DNA from: Zonotrichia leucophrys gambelii
Lineage: Eukaryota; Chordata; Aves; Passeriformes; Passerellidae
Length of the DNA stretch: 64,000 bases
Direction: 5' to 3'
NCBI RefSeq assembly: GCF_028769735.1
Contig: NC_088171.1
Coordinates: 79,908,716-79,972,715 of the forward strand
Made by a program: the position numbers and the translations under genes
Notes under the pieces: model-generated
Told to the model about the DNA's origin: nothing
The model's input: the letters and a program-made list of their open reading frames with translations, nothing else
Databases searched by the model: none
In this document: positions 52,082 to 64,000 of the stretch, piece after piece
Layout of the letters: every line of letters starts with the position of its first letter
Numbering within the stretch: the stretch's first letter is position 1

Positions 52082-52087
52082 AGTTTT
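52082..52087. repeat. Target-site duplication, right copy (AGTTTT)
   Basis: Exact copy of 51399-51404 directly after the LTR's terminal CA. Confidence 0.8.
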
Positions 52088-53176
52088 CAAGAACTGGTTT
52101 TGGGAAAAAAAAATTTAAAAAATTAATAATTTCTGACACCACTGTGCCATCCTATCTGAGTGCCAGAAAACCCCTGACAGATTGGGCATGTCTGGCCATG
52201 TCAGCAGCCATTATTGTGAGACCCAGGATTAAGAAATTATGATATATCTGTGCTGGCACCCTGGGTTGTTTTGCACATACAATTTACCAGCACCAAAAGA
52301 CTTCAGAAAGAGCCAAAAATATCAATAGTTTCTTTGACAGAGTCAGACTATCATAGTTACTTAAATAACTTCCCAATGGAATAAAACATTGTCAGATATC
52401 ATTTTATTGCTAAGCTTAATTTGAAGACTTTGCAAACGGCTTTAATGTTTCAGATATTCTATAGAATTATATGTAGAAGAAAAGAAAAACCCCAAACCAA
52501 CCAAATAAAACCAAAAACCAGGCAAACAACAACTAAAAACCCAATGACTTCTTTTTGTGCGTCTTTACTGCAAAATTTTAAATCTGTGTTGCATTACTTA
52601 TATACTAAACTCAGCTCTTCCAGGAAGATTTTTGATAGTATAAGTAAAAGATTTCTAAGAAATTACAGTGGTTTGACCATTTCTCAGGAAGAACTCTGAG
52701 CAGAAAAACATCACAAAGTCTTGTTTCAGTATCCTTAGTTTATATTTTTGCTTCAACATTAAGTAACTGTAATGCAGGCTTTATCCCTTCTAGGAATATG
52801 CTGAAATCTAAGCACAGGACCCCTTTTACTATGCATAGGAAGCCTCAGTTACTCAAGGAACAGAGAAGGTTTGATTTTTTGCATACTAAACAAATGAATT
52901 TCTCATACTATCTTTTTCAAACATAAATTTGGTTGAGGCAGAAAATATTTATCTATGTGTCAAAGACTTATGAATACCCAGAAGCACAACACATGCTTTC
53001 TTTAGTGAGATCATTATAATTTTTTTCCCAACAAATAGAAGTTCACTCTGAAGAATTAATTAGATCAGCCTAATATTTGTCATAGCAAGTGTGTTTTCTC
53101 TGCTTCATGGACTGAGCTATCAAAGTCTAAACTGAAAATATTCAAAAGGATTTTCAAGGGTTTTACAATCCCCACT

Positions 53177-53231
53177 GTTTTTTGGGTTTTTTTTGTTCTT
53201 GTTTGTTTTTTTGCTTTTTTTGGGTTTTTTT
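53177..53231 (+). repeat. T/G-rich tract
   Basis: T-runs broken by GGG and single G residues over 55 bases. It is the same compositional type as the tract at 39731-39824. Confidence 0.88.
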
Positions 53232-54523
53232 AAAAATTATTTATACACATTCAGTATGAGATAGATTTAAGCACAGCGGCCTTCACACTTCCAGAGAACC
53301 TGTCCATGGCAGATTCTGGAGCTGGTGTAATCCCAGGTATTTTAATGGAGTTTTAGGAAGAGACTCCTCATTGCTGGGTGAAATACTTCTGGCTTTCAAC
53401 ACAACAGCTATTAAAAATCTAGAGTAACCTTTCCTCACTCGCAATGCATGGGAAGACAAGCCCTAGCTTCTGGAAAATACTGTCATGGGACTCCCAGGCA
53501 ACAGATTTCACCTAGAATACTTAATTTTACTGCAATCTGCTGACAGCAGCTGTGATTCTTATACAAAAGAAGGTTTTCTACAATATTTCTCCATAGACTG
53601 AAAGGAAACAAAAAGATATTTTGTCTTAAATTAGTGTTACTGAAACATGAAGCAGTAAAGCAAGTACTTTTAAAGTGAAAGTTTCTATTTAGTGCAACTA
53701 GTTAACAGCACTGTTGTGGTTTAGAGCTATTGATTGCTTTGCTATTTTGTAAGGAGAGTTAAGGTTTTGAAGAATTATGAATGTGACTTTTCAAAGTTCA
53801 GCTTCTTATTTTTGTCTTTTAATAGAGGCCAAGATCCTAGGGAGGCAGAGACTTGACTTTCCCTTTTTGGTCTCTAAGATATAGCTGCTTTTGATTCCAA
53901 ATAATTTGAAGCAATAGGAAAAACAAATAGCCATGTATCATAAAAAGTTCAGTGAGTGCTACATCCACTGTCTTTCTGTCTTTCCTGGGCAACTCTGTTA
54001 CTGTGTGCTTAAGCATCTCAAACTTAAGTCGCTTAAGCTTTTGTTTTTTTTAATGTAATGTTCAATTACTTGATACACTTCCTGATTTCACAAAGTAGGT
54101 AAGAGTGTTAGATGTAGATGAGCAAGTCTTAAAGCCTGTAAGGTGTGGAATCAGAGTAAGCAAACTAGTGGCAGGGCTTGCCTTCTGTTCAAGGACAGGT
54201 AGGGAATAGAAGACAAAACAATAAATGTGGTTGCATTGAAGAAAATTATTGTGCCACTTGATACTTTCTGACTGAAGAGTTTTTTATTTGTTTCTCCCAA
54301 GTTACTTTTCTTCCCCACATCTGTTCATTTAACACTTTTAGATTTATTACTGGTGATCCTTCCAGAAGACAGATTCCTTGGAGAGTACATGACCAGTAGT
54401 ATTGCAACTTATCTCAAAACACATTTGTCAAGATTGTGAGATGATGCCTGACAATAGCACAGAACTAGACTCACTGACTCCAACAACACTTTTAGTTAAA
54501 GTAGATCCCAGGGTGAGGTAATT

Positions 54524-54587
54524 AAAAAAAAAAAAAAAGAAAAATCTTAAAACTCTAAGTTTGGATGGAAAAAAAAAAAAAAAAAAA
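54524..54587. repeat. Two poly-A runs
   Basis: A run of about 15 A, then about 30 bases, then a run of about 19 A. No retroposed gene body was seen next to them. Confidence 0.85.
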
Positions 54588-57500
54588 GCAGTGAAAATGA
54601 TGCCTGCAGCAAATTCTTATAAAAACATCTTGGCTATAGCTACTCAATGTACTAACATACATTGGCACTTGTAATACTCTTCTAATGCCAAGTTAAAATT
54701 GCACTCTTCAAATATTCTGCTATGGCAAAATGCTTTCATATTAGTACATCTCTAAATCAGACCAGCATAAACTGTGCACACTTTAGCCACTGAGACTTAT
54801 ACAAAGCATATATCTATATAAATATAAATAGTTCCAGGTTGACATAAAAAATTAATTTAAGCTTTAAAAGAAAGACAAGTCTTACATTGTAGATAGAAGA
54901 AAATTTTCCTCATAGAAGGAAATAATAAGCAAACTGTAATTTAAATATTTACATGATCACTATCAGGTGCTCCTCACACTCTGAGAAGGTGGGGTTATAC
55001 CTGGGCATATTCAAAATAAGCATTTTTAACGGTAGTAGGAAGACAACATAGCACTTAAAGAGGAAATGAAAACCAACTAGTCAAGCAAACCAAAACCCCT
55101 CATGCATTTAATGGCCTATCTGAAAAGTCTCTTTGCTAGATTTTAATTTTGAATGGAAATGCAGGTAGTATGAAAAAACCCTCCTGTAACCAGCTTTCAC
55201 AAGCTGTCTGGCATGTGTGAAATTTTGAGGTGTCTCAGTAGCTTTAACACTTCAAAGACCCGTTCAGTTTTCTCCAAACAAAAACCTAACCCAACTTAAA
55301 CCAAACAAACACAGGTGTATTTACCAAGCAGCTAAGCTATGTTATTCAGCTTATTTCTATAGTCTGACAGTAAGACTGACACCTTCCCTATCTCAGTTCT
55401 CTTGGCTCAATCCATACAGTCTGCATAATTCAACATCTTAGTAAGTCTTCAGGCAGCTTTGCAAGTTATCAAGCCTCTCCTTCCAACAAGCTTTATTGAG
55501 TAGATTGAAAACAGCAGTATTGCTGCATGAAGGTTAAATTTACTAGCAAGTGAATAAAAATAAAGGACTACTGAGACATCTGTTTGTTTACAGAAAAAGA
55601 GTGTCAGGTTTTGTCTATAATGCTATGAACAGTATGTCAAAACTTTGAAATACAAAAATATATTCAGATATGTAGCAGCATACAAAATCTATATTAACTG
55701 CAAGCTTCTAGAAAACTATAGAAAAAAAAAGTTAAATGATTGCAAAGATTTTCTTCATGATTTTCAGTTTGGACTCACTCTCTGACAATAATTCACCTAT
55801 CTAAGCAAACAAACAAGAGAATCCTTCTATTGGGAAAGATTATCTCAGTCTTCAATTAGACATTGTTTTTCTTTACTACAAGATGTTGGAAAGCGTTGAA
55901 GGACTGTAAATTGGTGTCTTAAATAATTACTTACATAGTACTTGTCATCTCTCATGAAAATGTGATGCATAAAAGGCCTTAGTTTGAGCTCCATCATCTC
56001 TAACTTCTGCTCTGGCATTAATGTGCCCAGGGTTGCTTTTATTTTTCCTCATGTGTATACTTTCTCTTAGAGAAAAGTAAATTTAGAATCCAGATTACAT
56101 GGTATTCATCATGAGATATTCAGCTGCACTCACCCACTTGCATGGCTATACACATACATGTGTATAGAACATATCTAGGTACTGTTTTCATCTTCATAGG
56201 TTCCTGGACAATGTTACTTTTTGTATTAAATATCTAATGATAATGGACTGATGAAAAACTATAATCAAACACTTACACATCCTGTCTGTCCTGAAAAACT
56301 TGTGCATGCCGATATATCGAATGAATCCTTTAAAATCCCAAGGATATTAGAAACAACTTTGAAAGACTAGATATATCTAATGATTCTTAGTTGATCCTAC
56401 ACAACCCTTGTGAGCTAAACCAGGTAGAAACAAGAAAAGAAGGGAGGAAAAGAGAACAATAAGATATGTGAAATATACTTCTTTGCTCAATATTTCTTAA
56501 GTATTGTTTAGAGGGGATGAATACCTTAGCAAAATCCCTGCTGAACAATTTCATCTTTGCATACAAACGTGCATGTATTGCTTCAGTGCCATTTGAATGG
56601 TCCATAGACTTGGAATCAATCACATTTTGTTTTGTCTCGCTAAGCTATACCCTTGCTCTTGCTTGAAAATTTGTTCTAGTTCCATTCTGAAAACCTGCCC
56701 AGCAGAAACAGGTGCTCTGACACACACAGATCCACACATGTGCTGCTCTACCAAGCAGCTTTATTGCTGCTGAGAAAATATTGTGAAAATCTCTGAGCAC
56801 AAAGATTATGATTAATATAGAGTGTATTAAGTTAGAAGGCACTGTCTGCAGCTAAAATAAACATCTTGGAATGTACCATTGTTCTGAGCTTCAGGACATC
56901 TTTTTAGTGTGGCAAACAGTGCTCAACAAATTTCCTGCATAGATACAATATATGCCTGTAAAGTCTGGGGAAGAAAAACCTCTACAGCCATTACAAGTAG
57001 TGGCTGTACAAATGTGGAATAATGTCCAAATTATAGAATTATTTTTTCTGAAATTTAGTAAGTTTAAAAGGCTAATAATTTAGCAAAATTTTGGTGAAAT
57101 TGTTGAAGGTTGTGTACTAACGTAAGCCTATAAATAATTAACCACACTTAGAGCTTCTGAAGCTTTAAGTTTAAGAAAAAACTCATTAGTCTTTTTTCCT
57201 TTAAAAGAATGATTGCAAAAAGTCGAGAGCACATACTTGTAATTACATCTTGCTGCAGAGTCATATATCTGATGGTCTTACACTCAAAAACACTGGAGCA
57301 ACAAAGCAAAAATCCAGAAGTGGTGTGTTTTTCTTCGAGCAATTGGTTCTTCTCAATTTAAATTGTCATTAGGAAGTCAAGTCCACAGAGAATATAGAGC
57401 AGTTGATATTGACATTTCTAAAATCTTCATCTTTGTAAATATTTTGAGGACTTTTACAGTTCAAAACATCAAAGGAAGTAAAGTATAAATAGGGAGAAAA

Positions 57501-58704
57501 GAAAGGGCAGCATTTTGACTAGATGAAAAGACAAGGAATGCAGACAGTGCCCAAGTGCAGTAAGTATCATTTTAAATGCAAAAAAACCCTTTATTTATTT
57601 TAGAACTGGTGTGAGATGTTGTCATGAATGCAATCATAGCTTTTCTGTCAATCCTACAAACTCTAAGCAAGTTAATTCTATTCACACTATGTTATTGTGT
57701 GTGCCATTCATAATATTGCTTCACAAAAGATTTTCCAGAAGTTGTTCATACCTCTTCCAAGAAGTTTAGAGATTTGCAATGAAATTCCCTGACTGGTAGA
57801 CAGGGCAGTATGAGATTCTTCCAAGTAAAGAGTTTAGGGGTTCATATAACAAATGATAAATTTAATTTGCACATGAAAAGAAAGTGTGTTTGTTTCTTTT
57901 TTCATTTGTTTTCTTGTCTTCTTTTCTGGGTTGCTTTTTTTAGTTTTGAGCTCAAAGGCATGTAGAGATGAGAAATTAAAGATGATTAGTGTAATTATAC
58001 ATACAGTATCTATCCTTAAACTTTCAGTCTTCTGAAGGCAAATGTTGTTATTTGAAAACTTTCTTGATCAAATAGAGAGTGAGGGGGAAGAGGGTAAGCT
58101 CTAAAGGAATTCATAATAGAATGAGATTACTGTCAAGTTTTTTAAACACATTTAAATAATAATGTGTTATAATCAAAATCTCCTGACATACAATAAAAGA
58201 TCTGCATGAGAGGCTATTTGAGAAAAGTAACAAATTTTATGATGAAAAGAATGACACAAAATAAAAACAACAGCTTCACTGCTGATATTTCAAGTTCCAG
58301 CTATCCATGCAAATGCATCTTGCCCTTTCAGTTATTATGCTAGGATTTTGCATTACCATTATTATGATTTTTCCATAGTCAGGCAACATTATTCACACAT
58401 AACATTTCCATAGCGATTTTTATTTATGAGGAAATCTTTAGTATAAACATGGTACACAGCTGTCATGGTACTAGTGCAAACATTCAATCAGCAATATTTC
58501 AGAGAGTTTGCTTTGCTGATACCACTATAATTACTACCAAAAGAGCATTTTTTCACTGGAAAGTTTCTGCCACCTGGATACAAGCTCCATAGGAGCTATG
58601 TAGCAAGAAAATGGAGGCAGGAAGCTAATACAACTAGCAAGACACAACGTCAGATAGCATTATGAATAAGTCACTGTCAGCCTCAAACAAAGCTTTCCGG
58701 TCCC

Positions 58705-59215
58705 TTCATGCCTAGAGATGGGATCCAATAACCACTTTTGGCCCCTACATTCAGGATTATCAACAAACTGCAGAGTTCAGAGGAAGGTCATGGATGGGTA
58801 TGTAACTTGAACATGTGACATAGTAGGAGAAACTGAGGGAACTGGATTTATTTAAGCTGTGGAAGAGAAAGCTGGGGAAAGATCTGACTGGAATCCTTTT
58901 CTACCTAAGAGAAGCTAAAAGGAAGGCAGAACTGGGGTCTCCTCCAGCATGTATCTTAATAATACACAGGCAACAATCAAAAGCTGCAACAGGGAGATTT
59001 CAAAGTAAACGTAAGCCAAAAATTCTACATGAAAGGAGCATGTGACTGTTGGAAAACTTTGCCTTGGGAGGGGAAGTTGTGAAAATTCTGTTAGGTCTCA
59101 ATACTCACCTGAAGAACATCCTGAGCAATGAAATATGCCACTGAAGCTAGCTCTGGTTTGTGTAGAGGGTGGACCAGATGACCTGTGGAGGTCACTCCAT
59201 TTATTTTTTGTTTAG
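58705..59215 (+). mobile_element. CR1 LINE 3' part, sense, diverged
   Basis: An old sense CR1. Recognisable CR1 order: AGAGTTCAGAGGAAGGTCAT, then AACTGAGGGAACTGGATTTA and AGCTGTGGAAGAGAAAGCTG. GGGAGGGGAAGTTGTGAAAA, CATCCTGAGCAATGAAATAT and GGTGGACCAGATGACCTGTG follow, and GGAGGTCACTCCATTTATTT ends it. It spans the end of ORF2 and the 3' UTR. The terminal short repeats are lost or too decayed to see. Confidence 0.78.
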
Positions 59216-60157
59216 ATTTTACTTGAATGTAAGATAGTGCATCTGATTGATGAGATGACTGAAATAAAAACCATTTTCCTAACAGAAATTCACAGGATAG
59301 AAGCTGGTGAGACACCAAAAAAAAATGTATCTTTTTTGCCACACTACACAGTCCCATTATAATAGGGAATGTACATAAAAATGTCAAGTATTTTGAACCA
59401 TTCTTCAGATTTAATTTTTCAATTCTACTGCATGCTACAATTACACTTATAAAGCTTTACTAGGTTCAGGCTACCAGAGTGAATGCAAGTGTTTTGAGGG
59501 TCAAAGGGAGTGTTACACTATAAACATGAATGGGGTAAAAGCTGAAGGACTGAAAAGGTCTTACTGAAAAGTCTTCAACACACCAAGCACTATCTTTCCC
59601 TTTTGTCTGATGTTTTGATAATTCAAACATCTACTACTGGTGAGGAATATAACTAGGTTGGGAATCTTTGATTTGTTAAGAAATTGTTTGTTTCAGTGAT
59701 TCTTTTGATTCAAAGAGCACAAAAATTAATGTGATTATCATTCTCTGCATGACTTTGGCAGTTTAAAACTGGAGTAGAAATTAATTTAAAGAAGTTCTAA
59801 GTGGTTAGAGAATGACTTCACAGCACTTTGAATCATGTTTTGTTTTAAGAAATACTGACCTTATGGCAAAGTATTCCATGAACAGGAAGAAGGGATCCAT
59901 GGCTGGCAGCCACCTTCTAATGCCACACTAAACTGTTGGTGGTCTTATGAATAGATAGTGCCATACTCAATAAAAGAAATCATTTAAGATTGCCTTTGTT
60001 TTTCCATGAGCAATCCTGATGATGATCTTTCCTTGTTCACTACAGTGTGCTGACTAATATTTGAAACTTTATGCCACAAAAACTGTTTTATTCTTAATGA
60101 GTAAGAATTCACTAATATTCTTAATGAAAAAGTTTTTTGAATGGTTTTTTGCTACTA
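59216..60157. other. Non-coding stretch, no gene seen
   Basis: AT-rich unique sequence between the CR1 and the minus-strand solo LTR. The only sizeable frame (59091-59387, minus) overlaps the CR1 end and has no recognisable feature. Confidence 0.55.
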
Positions 60158-60163
60158 CAGGAT
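60158..60163. repeat. Target-site duplication, left copy (CAGGAT)
   Basis: Exact match to the 6 bases following the LTR at 60751-60756. Confidence 0.7.
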
Positions 60164-60750
60164 TATTGGAATAGGAATCCCAATATTACCAGTTAGATGG
60201 TGCCTGGGCCAGTCTGACCTTCGCTGCTGGGCCAAAGGCGGCACGGTGGTGTAATTCACCCCAGAGATACCTTGGCTGCTGGAGACTGCAGCAGGGCACT
60301 GAACAAGTCCAGGCTTGTCAGGAACTCTGTTTACCTCAGGAGAGAGAGCTTCTGGCGATGGTGAAGAGAAAAAGGAGAGGATTCCGCTGGAGGGTTTCCA
60401 GATGTTTATTCCATGGTTACAGAGGTCTGAACCGGGGCAACTGCTCCAACCAGAATGGAGGCCGCATGGTCTGATTAACCTTTTAAGCTCAGGGACAGGG
60501 GAAGGGGAGGGGACAGGTGAGCTACCAACCAGGTGAAAGGGGCAGGGTCTCGAGGGACTAGGGACACCTATACGGTCCAATGTTCCCCAGGCCTGAGGAG
60601 CATCTTTTGAACGTGACCAACCACACGACGCCTTGCTGGGATGTTAAGCCTGATTGACAGGGCACACTCAGCAAGGGGCGAGGGGGAAGGGAGAAGGGAA
60701 TATTGGCACACCTGAGGAAGGGACCCGGAAGCTAAAAACACACCACAACA
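60164..60750 (-). mobile_element. Solo LTR of endogenous retrovirus, antisense, with TSD
   Basis: A 587-base LTR on the minus strand. Read on that strand it starts TGTTGTGGTGTG and ends CCTATTCCAATA; the final CAATA looks like a one-base change from the CAACA that would mirror the start. A 6-base CAGGAT flanks it on both sides. It has a TATA-like AGCTTAAAAGG (60479-60488 on the plus strand) and an AATAAA signal (plus-strand TTTATT, 60405-60410). The G-rich U3 and GC-rich body stand out from the AT-rich flanks. No internal retroviral genes adjoin, so it is a solo LTR. The start resembles that of the LTR at 51405, so the two may be related class II families. The 141-codon minus-strand frame inside it is not a gene. 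Confidence 0.83.
60405..60410 (-). terminator. LTR polyadenylation signal AATAAA
   Basis: The hexamer on the minus strand at the expected place after the TATA-like element, about 70 bases downstream of it. Confidence 0.6.
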
Positions 60751-60756
60751 CAGGAT
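60751..60756. repeat. Target-site duplication, right copy (CAGGAT)
   Basis: Exact copy of 60158-60163, directly next to the TGTTG end of the LTR. Confidence 0.7.
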
Positions 60757-61764
60757 GATACTTTATTACATAAACATTAACAGCCAGCTTTTGCCATGTA
60801 GCATTAGTAGAAGAAAAATACTTGTCTCTAAAAAATTCTGACTGATTTGATTATACTTGAATCAAAACATTGCTCATTAGCCACTTTCAGCACATTTTAT
60901 TTAAATCCCTTGGAACAGTTACAGATTAATATTAATATTTTAGGAAGCTTTGAGAAAATAAATTCTTTGTCATTTCAAAGGTACTTTGGTAGTTTTGTAC
61001 AAAAATCCCACATATCCTTCATGATTTTTCAACTCTATGGTTTATGCAGCTATCCTATTTCACATCACTAATACCTGGAATGAGTTAAGTGAAAGAGAGG
61101 TTTAAGAGAGGTGTCCAAGGGAGAATTTCTCACTGTAGACCTGACTATCTCTACTTTAATATTCCTTGTGAGTCTTTTAAGAATTTATAACCACTTGTTA
61201 TTCCCTTTCACACTTCAAAATAGTTAAATATGTAAAAGTTCGTATGAGCGCTGTTAAAGATTGAAAATGATTGATGTTTTCTGAAATAATGGTTGTCTTG
61301 TTAACATCTTCCTCATACTTAAATCAATATTTTTATAAAATATTCTAAGTCTTGATCTAATGGATTAAATTATTGAAGAAAATAATATTGATTTTTTTCA
61401 AGTTTATTCTAAAGCTGAATGGTGAGGGAAAAGCTTTTTAATATAAAAAAAGTAAAAAAGTAATACGTCAAGGAAGCTGTCAGATAATTTAGTCTATGAA
61501 ATATATTTGTATATTGATAGGTTTAAATCAACTAATTGTATTATACAGAAAAATATTTCACAAATGAAGGAAACATCATTCCTCAAACTCAAAAAAGAAA
61601 AAGCAATTTTGTTTACAGGATTTTTTTAATGGTAGCTATTTAAAATTATTGATATTTAGAATGAGAATGCCCAACAGCAAAATACCAGAAAAGCCTGGCA
61701 AAAATGTATCATATTGGCGTTTACTTCTCTACCTGTGTCACTTTCAGTCTACATATGTATCACA
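60757..61764. other. Non-coding stretch, no gene seen
   Basis: Strongly AT-rich unique sequence. The single plus-strand frame at 60847-61071 (74 codons) has no recognisable feature. Confidence 0.55.
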
Positions 61765-62258
61765 AGGACTCTGGCTGGAATAAAGTTAATTCTCATCATA
61801 GCAGTCAGAATGGTGCCATGTTTTGGATTTGCAGCAAAACCAGCGATGATAACAAAGCAGTATTTGTGCTATTTTTGAGCAGAATTTGTTCAACATCAAG
61901 GCTTTATCTACTACCCACCTCCCTATGCTAACAGGATGGGCAAGCACAAAAAGTTGGGAGTGAGTAGCTGACCAGAGTTGATCAAAAGAATATTCAATAC
62001 TACACAATGTTGTGCTCAGTAATACAAGCTGAAATGGAATGGAAGAGGAAGAAGGAATATTTTTATTTCGCTCCTGGTGGGAAATAGTAAATAAATTGGT
62101 TTTTTTGCTTTCTTCCCCACACAACTTTCTTCACTTATTAGACTGTTTCTGTCTCAACTCACAAGTTTTCTCACCTTTTCTTCTGTGACTCTCATCGCCA
62201 TCCCTCCTGCAGTGGGGAGAGACCAAGTGACTAGAGGGGTACTTATCAGTCTCTGGGT
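61765..62258 (+). mobile_element. ERVL-type LTR, sense, old
   Basis: A diverged relative of the LTR at 12602-13207. The same landmarks occur in order: CTGGCTGGAATAAAGTTAAT, CATGTTTTGGATTT, CAGGATGGGCAAGCACAAAA, then CTGACCAGAGTTGATCAAAA and AGAATATTCAATACTACACA. CTGTCTCAACTCACAAGTTT, TCTCACCTTTTCTTCTGTGA and a GGGGAGAGACCAAGTGA-like end complete it. The TATA box and poly-A signal are decayed. No internal retroviral sequence was seen. It appears older than the first copy. The 112-codon minus-strand frame in it is not a gene. Confidence 0.75.
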
Positions 62259-62259
62259 C

Positions 62260-62269
62260 AAAAAAAAAA

Positions 62270-62320
<51 letters not shown>
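62260..62320. repeat. Poly-A plus (TA)25 microsatellite
   Basis: A run of about ten A, one G, then 50 bases of uninterrupted TA (62271-62320). It sits exactly between the old ERVL-type LTR and a CR1 tail. Confidence 0.95.
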
Positions 62321-62323
<3 letters not shown>

Positions 62324-62344
62324 GAACACCTCTCTGTATATTTT

Positions 62345-62466
62345 CATGAGGTAAGACTGGATGTGGCACTTATTGCCACGGTCTAGTTTACATGGTGGGG
62401 TTTGGTAACAGGTTGGACTTGATGATCTCAAGGTCTTTTCCAACTTCAATGATTTTGTGATTCTCT
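62345..62466 (+). mobile_element. CR1 LINE 3' end, sense
   Basis: A short CR1 tail. It has GACTGGATGTGGCACTTATT, CCACGGTCTAGTTTACATGG and TAACAGGTTGGACTTGATGA. ATGATCTCAAGGTCTTTTCC and a decayed GATTTTGTGATTCTCTG terminus follow. Only the last 120 bases of the element are present, as is common for CR1. Confidence 0.88.
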
Positions 62467-64000
62467 GACAAGCTTTGCACTTCCATATTTGTACTTTGCT
62501 CTCTGACCCAGCAGAATGAAAACTGTTCACCTTCTAAACTTATTCTCCTAAATATCCATATTCTGGGAAGTCTTAATATTTGTGATTGGATATTCATTTG
62601 TTTTGTTTTAGTTGCTGTTAAGCTTTCTTGGAGAAGCTTTAAGGATGGCACAGGAATCATAACTGGAATTCCAGTGTAAAAACATTCCAGATTCATCAGC
62701 ATCAGGATATTCTGATGACATAACTAGAGAAGAAGTAAAATGAAGTTATTCAGACCTCTTTAATGGCTGAATCACTTCTCTGTTGTAATTAATGGTGGCT
62801 TCAATTAACAGTGCCTGAACACTTGAAGAGTTTCAATTTTGTCAGTTAACAGTTTTGCAAGATGATACTCAGTTTTTCAACATGCAAGAAGTGTTTGTGA
62901 AGGCAATTGAGTTTTCAACACAATGTCTATAGTTCTTATAATCAAATTCTCACAGTTCTGCTCCTCTTTTAAGTATTTCTGGTTCCAATGCCATGGTGAA
63001 AAGGAGCATGCAGAGCTGATCCCACTAGAATTGTACGGGTAAGTACATAAGATTTTGTTCTGACATCCCAATCAAATAAAGGTAAAACAACATCTGGTTT
63101 TGAAATTCCCAGAGAAGCCACACTGGTACTTGAGAGAAACCTGAGGTTAGTTTGAATGAGAATTCAAAACAAATCTTTTATCTAGATAAGATATATTTGG
63201 CAATGGATTATTATCTTTTACTTAAAATTGACCATATAGTAATATTTCAGAGTTAAATATTTGTTTCAAAATATTTAAGAGGCTTACATTATGTCACATA
63301 TCTCTGTATTGAATTTCAATGTTGTCATTGATACTGAAAAAAATCATAAATTTAATCTCCTAAAAAAGCTATTACTATAGAAAAGCTTTTTTTAACAAAT
63401 AAAATTAAGCTAATAACAATAATTTACATCTATTTTTCAGGTGGAAATTTTGTTGTCAAGTTTTATTTATATATTTTCAGCTTAATATCACATCTTTTGG
63501 TTAAAAAGCTTATATGTTCAATGCAAATGGTTTATGCAACATCCTAAATTTTCCTTTATTATATTAGATTTTATTTGAAATCATGTTTCTGCAGTTCTGT
63601 TTTAACAATTTCTGCCCTCTAAGATTGCCATAAATACTAAGCTTTATACTGGGAACTGTACTGCATGTCCTAAAATGACACTAATTTTTTCTGTATAACT
63701 CTTTGTTATAATTTATTTTGAATCAGCACTCAGCGTACTTTGGAAGAATGGGACATTCTCAGGCTTATGTGGGCAACAAAAATTCAATGTCTTGAATTCT
63801 TTAATTTAGTTTTATTCTCAGTGTGTTTCACTGCACAGAGTGATGGAGTACATCTGGAGTTAGTGATGTGCAATCCCAGTACCTTAGGATGGAGGAAGCA
63901 TGAAATATTCAGCAAGCAATTGTCTACTTCCCTCCCCAACACACAAACACTCTACATGTTTACATCCTGGCAATCAGAAAGAAATCTTTATATTATCCAG
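62467..64000. other. Non-coding stretch, no gene seen
   Basis: AT-rich unique sequence to the window end. Frames are short (the longest, 104 codons on the minus strand, starts in this stretch and runs back into the CR1 tail) and none resembles a protein. Confidence 0.55.

Larger units (their letters stand above)
52088..58704. other. AT-rich non-coding stretch, no gene seen
   Basis: Includes an A/C-rich tract near 52480-52545, a T/G tract (53177-53231), two poly-A runs near 54524-54587 and an A/C-rich patch near 55275-55315. The string around 53945-54000 is slightly reminiscent of an antisense CR1 tail but is too short to call. Open frames are under 95 codons and unrecognised. Confidence 0.55.

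Noticed and set aside
53945..54000. Possible short antisense CR1 piece
   Set aside because: Only a few words resemble CR1 and the expected order on either side is missing.
60155..60580. 141-codon minus-strand open frame, the longest in the window
   Set aside because: It lies within a solo LTR, where frames are not coding, and it shows no known protein domain.

Overview
The window looks like AT-rich, gene-poor vertebrate nuclear DNA, almost certainly from a bird and probably a songbird. The diagnosis rests on repeats. There are many CR1 LINE copies, several keeping the CR1 3' end with its short ATTCTATGAT-type terminal repeats. There are also endogenous-retrovirus LTRs of the kinds common in passerine genomes. 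I saw no bacterial-style gene, operon, CRISPR array, tRNA or rRNA. I found no open reading frame that I can defend as a host protein-coding exon. All frames are short (under about 150 codons), often overlap on opposite strands, and the longest sit inside repeats or in the one GC-rich patch. The window is best read as intergenic or long-intron sequence.

Layout. Positions 1-6.8 kb are unique AT-rich DNA with small simple repeats and a short hairpin. At 6.78-7.14 kb there is a less AT-rich block bounded by AG and GTAAGA. An A/C-rich tract (7.25-7.32 kb), a G-run tract (7.7 kb) and a perfect 11-bp hairpin (8.2 kb) follow, then a CR1 3' end (8.81-9.26 kb). A CpG-dense island of about 0.4 kb stands alone at 11.75-12.14 kb, followed by an ERVL-type LTR (12.6-13.2 kb). 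A long degenerate antisense CR1 lies at 17.3-18.1 kb. A probable LTR relic (21.5-21.9 kb) and a CR1 tail (22.2-22.5 kb) come next, then another antisense CR1 (26.9-27.5 kb). The 27.5-37 kb stretch is plain, with small tandem duplications and a G-quadruplex-prone tract (29.5 kb). A CR1 tail (37.0-37.3 kb), a GT-rich tract (39.7 kb) and an antisense relic of the CR1 ORF2 endonuclease (40.0-40.9 kb) follow. After a TA repeat and a T/C tract (44.3-44.5 kb) there is a CR1 remnant (48.0-48.2 kb) and a clean solo LTR with a 6-bp target-site duplication (51.4-52.1 kb). The last part holds another CR1 (58.7-59.2 kb), a second solo LTR on the minus strand with its own 6-bp duplication (60.2-60.75 kb), an old ERVL-type LTR (61.8-62.3 kb), a (TA)25 microsatellite and a last CR1 tail (62.35-62.47 kb).

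No genes work together here: the functional content I can support is transposon history plus local DNA-structure motifs. The most useful leads are the isolated CpG-dense island, the exon-like block at 6.8-7.1 kb, the CR1 fragment that kept its 5' endonuclease part and lost its 3' part, the two datable solo LTRs, the perfect hairpins, and the recurrent strand-asymmetric GT/AC tracts. I did not find a new biological system. All repeat-family names are from memory of consensus patterns and need a repeat-library search to confirm.
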